In this document: piece after piece, positions 56,678-64,000 of the stretch
Layout: every line of letters begins with the position of its first letter
Position numbering within the stretch: position 1 is the first letter of the stretch
From: Rhabditophanes sp. KR3021
Taxonomy: Eukaryota; Nematoda; Chromadorea; Rhabditida; Alloionematidae
Length of the DNA stretch: 64,000 nucleotides
Direction of reading: 5' to 3'
Assembly: GCA_963281155.1 (NCBI GenBank)
Contig: CAUJLY010000003.1
Coordinates: forward strand, 1,054,001 to 1,118,000
Made by a program: the position numbers and the translations under genes
Notes under the pieces: model-generated
Told to the model about the DNA's origin: nothing
The model's input: the letters and a program-made list of their open reading frames with translations, nothing else
The model's database searches: none

Positions 56678-58357
56678 TTAAACAAAACAATACTCAGGAG
56701 TTTGCACGTAAGACAAGTGCAAAGTTGTCAGTTCTTCAAATAATTTCCAATCAAGAATTGTATAGCAATAGACGACTTGATATCTGTGCTTTTCAATTAA
56801 ATCAGAAACTTCAAAATTTTTGCCTCTTGTTTCTTTATTAGTTACCACGAATCGGTTTTTTAGTTGTACTTCCGAACTATCTCTGTCGTAAAACGTATGT
56901 TTAATCGTTTCTTCATTCGGGGCACATTTGATAACAAAAAGTCTTACTTTAGAGGGAATAGTCCAAGTTGTTCTCCAAAAGTCAACAAAAATGGAATCAA
57001 GTTCTTCGAATTCAGCAAAAAAGTGCATAGAAACAAAAGTTCTAGCTCTATCCAAAAATCCGATTTTAATACATTTAAGATGTGAGTATCTAGTGGCAAG
57101 ACTTTTGGCAAATTCACAATCAACAAATGGACACCTTTGTACTTTAAACAGTTTTATTTTGTTTGAAGCGCACAGAAGGAGTTTCTTATAGGTGTTAAAT
57201 ATTTGTGGCTTTGCAAAACTATCAAAAATGACTTCAAATCCTTTTAAGTCATTGAATAAAGTAATGTTTCTAATCATTCTAGAAATTGCTTCAGGAGTAC
57301 ATTCAAAATTTATGGTGAAACCAACATATTGCAAGAAAGAGTAATTGCCCATCGGTAAATGATCGATAAATAAAAAATAGCTTCCGTTGATAATTGAGTG
57401 AACAGAATAATTTGCGAGTACATTTTGTTGTTTCAATTGCATCACCAATTTAAAAACTTTCTGACAACTTCTTAATTTTTTCACAAAAGTATGATAATTA
57501 CGGTTTTCGCACGACTGCCAGGCTCCTTTATTGTAATCTTCAAAATTTATCTGACTTAATCCATCATTTCCTAAACTTCCTTCCAATATTTGTTTTCTTA
57601 ATGACCATTTTGGATAAGCATAAAGAATATTTTTTACGACAAAATTAAGATTGCAGTTTTCCGCAGCCTTTGAAAAATTCCCAATCAATTCAACATCTCT
57701 TGCCCTAACATATGATTTTTCATTGCAAATTATTTCAATAACATTTAAGTTTGGAAGATTTGAAATAAAGCAGTTACTCATTTGAAGAAAAAAAGTTAAA
57801 AACGTATTGTATGTAATTCCAGTTAATTGTTTGAGCTTGGTTGATTTAATACTATTCATACATTTGATTAAAAATTTGCTGTTTGATGCGAATGAACGAA
57901 AATTGATTTGATTGAAGCATAATCTCTTTAAATTACGTAACATTTTAATCTCTTCACTAAACAAGTATATGTAATTGTCTATTAATTCTTTTCTTGTAAG
58001 TCCTTCTCTTTCATTCATATTTTCCTCATTCAATAAAGAGATACGAGCAGATGTAGCCCTTAACGTATTATAAATATCGAAATCATAATACTTTTCAAAT
58101 AAAGTAAAGGTAAATAAATTTAATTCAGATATCCTTTTCAAATATTTTTGAACACGCATAATATCGTCATCAAAATCGAGTAATAATGTAAGAGGTGTGG
58201 AATCTTTTCTATCAACACTAAAGTCCATTTTTTGTTTATGTACAATATTATAAAAAGAACGGCATGATGTTGCTAAAGCTGCAGCAGTTTCATAATCTTG
58301 AATACAACGACTGAAGAGATATGGTAGATTAAGGACTACTTTCATGTTTTCGTTCAT
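56678..58357 (-). CDS. F-box-like protein, 559 residues
   Basis: A long single-exon frame. The start follows TTTTTACTTTAG at a few bases, a trans-splice-like site. The first 45 residues (LPYLFSRCIQDYETAAALATS, CRSFYNIVHKQ) resemble the F-box helices, including the common C-R-S-F-Y-N motif. The rest is a mix of Leu-rich helical stretches (KLKQLTGITYNTFLTFFLQM, LKRLCFNQINFRSFAS) like the LRR or FTH/FBA partner regions of nematode F-box genes. F-box proteins serve as substrate adaptors of SCF ubiquitin ligases, a greatly expanded class in nematodes. No defect seen. Family call is moderate. Confidence 0.55.
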   Translation of the reverse strand: MNENMKVVLNLPYLFSRCIQDYETAAALATSCRSFYNIVHKQKMDFSVDRKDSTPLTLLLDFDDDIMRVQKYLKRISELNLFTFTLFEKYYDFDIYNTLRATSARISLLNEENMNEREGLTRKELIDNYIYLFSEEIKMLRNLKRLCFNQINFRSFASNSKFLIKCMNSIKSTKLKQLTGITYNTFLTFFLQMSNCFISNLPNLNVIEIICNEKSYVRARDVELIGNFSKAAENCNLNFVVKNILYAYPKWSLRKQILEGSLGNDGLSQINFEDYNKGAWQSCENRNYHTFVKKLRSCQKVFKLVMQLKQQNVLANYSVHSIINGSYFLFIDHLPMGNYSFLQYVGFTINFECTPEAISRMIRNITLFNDLKGFEVIFDSFAKPQIFNTYKKLLLCASNKIKLFKVQRCPFVDCEFAKSLATRYSHLKCIKIGFLDRARTFVSMHFFAEFEELDSIFVDFWRTTWTIPSKVRLFVIKCAPNEETIKHTFYDRDSSEVQLKNRFVVTNKETRGKNFEVSDLIEKHRYQVVYCYTILDWKLFEELTTLHLSYVQTPEYCFV

Positions 58358-59487
58358 CGTGGATCTAAAGTAAAAATATTGTTTTTAAATATAAGGGAAA
58401 CACGTACCTTGATGAGGTAATCTTAAAGTGATGACCAATTACTATTAATATGTACGCCGTTGTGATGAAATAAAAGTAATTTTAGTAGGTACTTTATTCC
58501 TTTTGAGACAATGAAATCAAAAAAGATAGTAGAGACTTCTTTTATGGTGACAAAAAACAAAAAAGACAAGCTGTAAAAATGTCTTCATTGCTTTGAACTT
58601 AAACGTATAAGTATTTGCAAATTGATTTATCTGAGAATTTAATAAACTGTCTTCGATCCCATCATATTTCAACAACATTACAATATAAGACATTCAACAA
58701 AATTACGATGTTCGTAAAGGAGTTATAAACTTTTAAATATCAATTTATAAACGAACTTTATTAAATCACACAGCAAACAACATTTTATCTTCTTGCATCA
58801 TCAACAAAACATGCATTGTTGCCTATTTTCCTAATATTTTAGTACTTTGATAAAAACTAATATTGAAAGCTAAGTAAAATCAGCGCAGACACTGACTAAC
58901 ACAAAATTTGTTCATTTTTCTTTGCCAAATCGGTCTTTATTAATTGGAGCATCTTTCACAAAAGTATTTACTTTTTTTAATTTATGGATTTTATAGTCAA
59001 TTAAAGTAAGAAATAAATCTTGACAAACTTTTAAAAAACATGCTTTTAGACACTCTATCAACGTTCCTGCAAATAATCTATTTCCCCTGCCTCACGCCCA
59101 AACTTTTCTTTGAGAACAACGAATTATTACGCCGAAAAATTGATTTATCTTTAAAAGAAGTACTCCTCGATCAAAAGTCTACCAAATTTAAAAATACCTT
59201 TAAGCTTGCTAATATGTATTTAGCAATTATGCCTTTTTAATCATCTACTTTTGCTTACAATAAAATGTTGTATTAATTACTCTGCATTTTTCTTTTTAAT
59301 TTAATCTCTCCAAAAACCGCAACCATGCTTATTTCCTTGAGCGAATTACCCTGCTAACAAATTGGTATGACGGATGGTCGAGAAATGTTTTTTGATTACG
59401 AATAGTTTGAATCATTGAATTACACGAACACGTGCACTATTTTAGGTTGTTTGATTCTTAATTATAATTAGAAATAATTTTAGAATC
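58358..59487. other. Divergent promoter region of F-box-like gene and kinesin-13
   Basis: About 1.1 kb, AT-rich. A 66-codon plus-strand frame (59040-59240, LLDTLSTFLQIIYFPCLTPK) is hydrophobic to mixed and is not supported. A GATAGGTT-like start context for kinesin follows AATTTTAGAATC at 59476-59487. No repeats or RNA genes seen. Confidence 0.45.
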
Positions 59488-61416
59488 ATGGATAGGCTAC
59501 GAGTTGGAATAAGCGTCAGTTTTTTTCGCTCCAACAATACTTCTACTGCTGGAGTCATCTCGGACTTATTTGAGGATGAGGAATTGATCAAAATACGATT
59601 TGAGGGTAATGTAAGTCATCATCCTCATTTAACTAGTTTACCATCATTTCAGGATGGATCGATGAAGTCCAAAAAAGTCTATCTCTGCCAATTAATGGAC
59701 TGGAACCCTCATCTTTTCGAGGAAGAAGACAAAAAGAGTGAGAAACTCTTACCCAAATCTCGTCCGATCACCAACCAGAATAATTACGCAGACCTTCCAA
59801 GTTTCGTGGACCTTGACATCAGCTGTGCCAGCTCCTACTCCGCCAACACAGACACCCAAAGGACTGTCATTCAAAGAGGTTCAGTATACGCCCCAGCTCC
59901 TGTCAAGCCCCCATTACCCAAACTTCCAAGCAAATCAATAATGCCTCCGGTTCAACCACTTCATGAAAACGTGGCCTCCCGTCACCAAATGGAAACAATT
60001 CCAAAGAACAACCCGCACTTCGAGTATCATAAGATGATCCTGGAACACTCTCTGATGCAAAAAATGGAGCCACTCGTCTACAGACATGTAGAAGATGAAG
60101 CAAGGATGAAAGTTTTTATCCGAGTCCGTCCTCTTAACTCTGCCGATATTGCTAACCAAGAAATCAAAGTTCTCACCATCCCTAATGCCCAGACTTTGTT
60201 CATGCATCAGCCCCAGACAAAAGTTAACCTCCAAAAGTACCTGACTACGACGAAGGTAGTTTTCGATGGGGTCTTCCACGAGGGGGTCACTAACGATTGT
60301 GTGTACGAGAATACTGCTAAACCATTGCTTAACTGGTTCTTCGAGAAGTCTTGTGTGACGTGCTTTGCCTATGGCCAAACTGGGAGTGGCAAGACCTACA
60401 CTATGAATGGGGAAGGCATCGGCACACAACATTCAGGCATCTACTCTCTTACCTGTAAAGATATCTTCAGCAGAATGAATCAAGAGCGGTTGTTTGCCAG
60501 AGGCTTTACTATCGAGTGTGGTTTTTTCGAAATCTACATGAACAAAGCTTATGATTTGTTGAATGAACGTACTGAGTTGAAGGTTCAGGCCGATCACAAT
60601 GACGAGGTTCAGATCAGTGGTTTGAAAAGAGTGACCTGCAACAAACCTGAGGATGTGATGCGACTAGTTTCCAAGGGGTCCAAGAAAAGGAGTACTGGGA
60701 GTACGAAAGCGAATGCCCAATCGTCGAGATCTCATGCCATCTTTCAATTTATGTTGGTTAAAAATGAGCAAATTATTTCAAAGTGTAGTTTGGTGGATTT
60801 GGCTGGGAGTGAGCGTGGGTGTGATGCAGGAAACGTGGACAAGACCACCAGAAATGAGGGAAACGCCATCAACAAATCTCTCCTAGCGTTGAAGGAGTGT
60901 ATTCGGTACATGTCGCTTGGCAATAGCGAAAGGATTCCATTCAGAAATTCTGCTCTTACTCAATTCTTGAAGGATAGTTTCATCGGAGAGAAGGCCAAGC
61001 TTTGTATGATCGCGATGGTCTCGCCCGCTGTCAGTAGTTCTGAAACGACTCTGAATAGTATCAAGTATGCTGAACAAGTATCAAAGATCTCCGGTAGAGA
61101 AATCTTGCTTTCTATGGATGCTTCCATCCACGAAGACTCATGTCATTTGAATAGTAGTTCTGATTTGTTAGATTCCTACTCAAGTGCTCATGACAAAACT
61201 CCTAGGCTGAAAGATGTTTGCTTTTACGTTGGAGAGATCAAGAAAGTACTGGTTGAGTATGTTAAGAAATTGGATGAATTCGAGGTTATGAGAGATAATG
61301 CCACCAACCTGCAGGACAATCAATGGGAAAAGGCAATTAAAAAAATTATTGAACCTCAAAGCCTGTCTACAGCTCTTTATTTAGAATCTCTGTTGAATAA
61401 GAACGTTAAGCAGTAA
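59488..61416 (+). CDS. klp-7: Kinesin-13 (MCAK/KIF2-type microtubule depolymerase)
   Basis: Exons 59488-59610 and 59653-61416 join as FEGN-DGSMKS to about 628 residues; the 42 nt intron has no stop and keeps frame, so it could be retained. N-terminal globular domain and neck, then motor: FIRVRPLNS, P-loop GQTGSGKTYTM, switch I NAQSSRSHAIF, switch II LVDLAGSERG, and LKECIRYMS with IPFRNSALTQFLKDSF, all typical of internal-motor kinesins. The class-specific KVD tip in loop 2 reads KVN here. A C-terminal helical segment follows. It removes tubulin from microtubule ends, in nematodes acting at spindle poles and kinetochores. Shadow frames on both strands overlap the motor. Confidence 0.95.
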   Translation: MDRLRVGISVSFFRSNNTSTAGVISDLFEDEELIKIRFEGNVSHHPHLTSLPSFQDGSMKSKKVYLCQLMDWNPHLFEEEDKKSEKLLPKSRPITNQNNYADLPSFVDLDISCASSYSANTDTQRTVIQRGSVYAPAPVKPPLPKLPSKSIMPPVQPLHENVASRHQMETIPKNNPHFEYHKMILEHSLMQKMEPLVYRHVEDEARMKVFIRVRPLNSADIANQEIKVLTIPNAQTLFMHQPQTKVNLQKYLTTTKVVFDGVFHEGVTNDCVYENTAKPLLNWFFEKSCVTCFAYGQTGSGKTYTMNGEGIGTQHSGIYSLTCKDIFSRMNQERLFARGFTIECGFFEIYMNKAYDLLNERTELKVQADHNDEVQISGLKRVTCNKPEDVMRLVSKGSKKRSTGSTKANAQSSRSHAIFQFMLVKNEQIISKCSLVDLAGSERGCDAGNVDKTTRNEGNAINKSLLALKECIRYMSLGNSERIPFRNSALTQFLKDSFIGEKAKLCMIAMVSPAVSSSETTLNSIKYAEQVSKISGREILLSMDASIHEDSCHLNSSSDLLDSYSSAHDKTPRLKDVCFYVGEIKKVLVEYVKKLDEFEVMRDNATNLQDNQWEKAIKKIIEPQSLSTALYLESLLNKNVKQ

Positions 61417-61908
61417 TGAAAACAGACTGCTGGATGGGACCAAAAACAGGATTACTACATATTTATTTAGATAAAACCATAAATATGCTTCAAATTATCA
61501 CGATACAAATGCCTTTTAATAATAAATTTTTATTTGAACCTCTTGTTTATATTTGTTTATACTTTTATTTAACTAATCAACACACAACTTAATAACATAA
61601 ATCCATTGTGCAACACTACTTACATAATAGCCATCATTACAATCATTATTCAAACAGACAATTATTATGATATTAAGGAAAAGGATGTAAAGCAAACAGG
61701 AGTGAATATCTACAAGACAAACTTATTTAAATTAATTTTTATTAACAAAATAAAAGTTTCTTTAAATACTATGTTTTAGGGAAAGGGTTAATAAAAAAGA
61801 GGGTGATACATGGACAAAAAGAAGGGGTAGAATGAAAGCTGGTCGGGCTATTATTGTTTTGGTTGTTCTTTTTTCTGGATGTATTTTATTAATTTATCAA
61901 AGGTTTTT
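61417..61908. other. Convergent 3' region
   Basis: About 490 bp between the kinesin and SLC4 genes. AATAAA-like signals occur near 61522 and 61750. The short minus-strand frame 61851-62084 is the SLC4 terminal exon in a wrong phase. No other feature. Confidence 0.5.
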
Positions 61909-64000
61909 CTACTTGGTGGGGGAAGAATTGTTTGATGACCCGTCTTTGCTTCCTTTCCTGAGCAAAGGTTGAGATTCCTGGTTAGGGAAAGTGGGCGGAG
62001 TTGGAGAAGGTTTAGAGATTTTGATGGTGATTGCGTCGGTATCGTCATCTTCTTCGCATTTCGGGAAATGGTTTGGTGAATCACTGGAACAAATAATTAA
62101 CTATTTATTTACGTACTACTTACCTTCTCAACCCATATTGTTGCTCCATCTTTGAGACAGAATTTCTCGATTCATGCAAAATATGCTTCCACATTCCAGT
62201 AGAGTTTACAGCCTTACTAATATTAATATTATGAGAAGGTTCGGGGATTTCGTTCAAAGGAATCTTGATAACATTTCCGGTAGTCAAGGGAATATGAAGA
62301 TGTCCCTCAGTTTTGACAGCTCGCAAAGTTCCTTGATTCTGGTCCAAATCCAGCTCAATTTCCTCGTGCAACGACTTTCTTCTTCTATCTTCATTCTTCC
62401 GTAAATGGAAGTCAGGCATCTTGTCATCCAGATACTTCAAATCCTTTTCATCAAAGATCTTTTCCATCAATTTACGTACAGCAACCATTAGAACAAGCAT
62501 AATTGGGAATGTAATCGCTGTTTCTTTCACTGACTTGATGACCCACAAGATGATAAGGCAGAGGATTTGACAGATAGTAAACTTGTGAATTTGGAGGATT
62601 GGGACGTGTCTGATATAAATAGCGTCTGGTTGATATTTCATTGGCATTAGGATAAGCTTCAGTCTTTCGAATAGTTGAATTCCATTTAGGGCAGAAATGC
62701 CCATGTAGAGGAAAACGCCGTAAAGAACTGGCATTGGAATGTGTGAAAGGACACCGGTAGCAAGGACAGACAATCCGATTAAGATGAAGGTAACGGCACC
62801 TGTTAGTCTTTGTTCCCGAACTCCAATAAATTGAGCTACTTCTCCGGGAGCTCTTGATTCAGATTCGATTCTTAGTGAATTCACATGGTTGATTGACAAG
62901 ACTGTAGCAGCTACGTAAATTGGCAATCCCAAGGCTCCCACAATAATGATCAGGAGAGAAAGGACGAATAAATCCAAATGATACCCACAACCTTTCTTCA
63001 ATTTGTTCTCCTTACGATTAACGATTACAGCAGAAATTTGTTGATCCATAAAGATTAAAATACAAGCTAATAAGGCTGGGAAGAAGGCTATAGCTGCTGA
63101 GTAGTAAGGATTTCCATTGAATGGAGGAATAAACCAACCACGGCCTTCCCATGTTGGGCGGAAAGTGTCAGGTACATTCAATTTTGGAGTATTAATTCCC
63201 ACGAAGATATCAATGAAGGTCATAACAATAATAGCGATCATTACGGCAAAGTCCGAAAGAATTTGTCTGAATTTGGAAGGGAAGTATTGAGCAGTTTTGC
63301 ATCCTTTCAAGTTAGTTGCGATGATAAAGGTTCCGGCCATCAAGACAAGAGACATCAGGAATTTGTCGTATAGAATGTAGCAATTTGGGCCTTCGGCAAT
63401 TCCACCGAGAATGGAGCATTTGTCCATGGGGATAATATCCCACTTGACGGTTTCGGTAGTCTTGTTAATGTATTGTTCAAGTCTAACTTTAGCGGCTTTC
63501 ATTGCAATCTTTTGATAAGGAGCTCCACTATCAGAACAAACACAAGAACCACCTGTCCCCGTCAGTGGATTATACGAAATAACGTCGAGACTGTGGCGGA
63601 TGTTTAGAAGTTTGTGAACGGCTTCAAAGATAAAGATAGCAGCAATAAGAGTAGCAAATGACTCTTCGGTAAATCTTGTAATGTATGAAACTAATGAGGA
63701 AGCATCAGTGACGACCATGAATAACAAAATTAAAGCAGTCCATACGTGAACCCAGAATCTGAAGGACAAATAGTCAAAATCTAATGACTTGCACAAGTCA
63801 AAGACAATTGTTTCGAAGACAAGTACAGGTCCAGTTGATCCAATTATAGTCAAAGGTTGTCCGGAAAAGAGATGGTAAATAACTCCACACAAAGCTCCCG
63901 AGAAAATATTTTCCATTGCAGCCATTCTTTGGTGCGTTGCTTCTTCGAGTAAACCACCAAAGGTAACAATTGGGGCAAGTAGAGCGAAGTACATGAAGCA
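61909..64000 (-). CDS. SLC4-family bicarbonate transporter, C-terminal part (gene continues beyond window)
   Basis: Exon 62124-64000 (open to the right edge) joins at 62083 to a last exon ending at TAG 61909-61911. All of the membrane domain is here: APIVTFGGLLEEAT, FSGQPLTIIGSTGPVLVFE, FRFWVHVWTALIL, FTEESFATLIAAIFIFEAVH, GREQRLTGAV-like (IGVREQRLTGAVTFILIGL), MPVLYGVFLYMGISALNG and QPDAIYIRHVP. Loop Cys CVCSDSG and NKTTET lie between helices. QRMAAMENIFSG and LKKGCGYHLDL are closest to the sodium-coupled or NCBE-type branch. Such proteins exchange or cotransport HCO3- at the plasma membrane. The N-terminal cytosolic domain is off the window. The tail ends SSNNSSPTK. Confidence 0.95.

Noticed and set aside
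59040..59240. 66-codon plus-strand ORF before the kinesin gene
   Set aside because: No family likeness, no splice partners.

Overview
The window is nuclear DNA from a nematode. The evidence is an Srt-type chemoreceptor at the left edge, an essential myosin light chain very close to the known nematode form, mostly 38-50 nt GT..AG introns, TTTTAG/TTTCAG acceptors directly before many start codons (consistent with spliced-leader trans-splicing), and same-strand genes spaced 100-200 bp like nematode operons. The AT-rich composition and sparse tiny introns resemble clade IV (Tylenchina / Strongyloides-like) nematodes; that placement is inference.

Layout. 0-2.5 kb: partial Srt receptor (-) and two small membrane-protein ORFs (+). 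2.5-9 kb: methionine aminopeptidase 2, a six-exon mitochondrial thioredoxin and the eIF4E transporter 4E-T (all -). 9.8-13.5 kb: ribosomal protein S3a (+), a two-exon insulin-like peptide (-), and a probable operon of pyrroline-5-carboxylate reductase plus an unknown protein (-). 14-18.4 kb: cytochrome b561 (+), a Cys-containing unknown (-), TMEM147 (+) and PIG-S (-). 18.5-21.4 kb: arginyl-tRNA synthetase and RPB8 (-), a likely RPB8-RARS-PIGS operon. 21.7-31 kb: a secreted/membrane unknown, ILVBL/HACL2, a diamine acetyltransferase (-) and gamma-glutamyltransferase. 31.7-33.6 kb: a broken NUP214-like beta-propeller region. 35-38 kb: a centromeric H3 variant and a BTB-kelch gene. 38.6-47.1 kb: a TAF1C-like protein, RNA polymerase III subunit RPC2 and the crossover cyclin COSA-1/CNTD1, spaced like an operon; the last COSA-1 intron holds an antisense broken gene. 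48-51.2 kb: essential myosin light chain and a kelch pseudogene. 51.5-58.4 kb: COQ2, Rab escort protein, a broken secreted-protein gene and an F-box-like gene (all -). 59.5-64 kb: kinesin-13 (+) and a truncated SLC4 bicarbonate transporter (-).

Most genes are housekeeping. The most notable signals are: COQ2 carries two tandem, alternative, homologous exons, the arrangement known to switch quinone type in animals that make rhodoquinone; an insulin-like peptide gene split over two short exons; a centromeric histone whose first residues copy those of histone H3; and a possible operon joining Pol I and Pol III machinery to a meiotic crossover factor.

Several ORFs are broken by single-base shifts, some in homopolymers and one in the conserved PIG-S. 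Some may be assembly errors and others true pseudogenes; the sequence alone cannot separate these.
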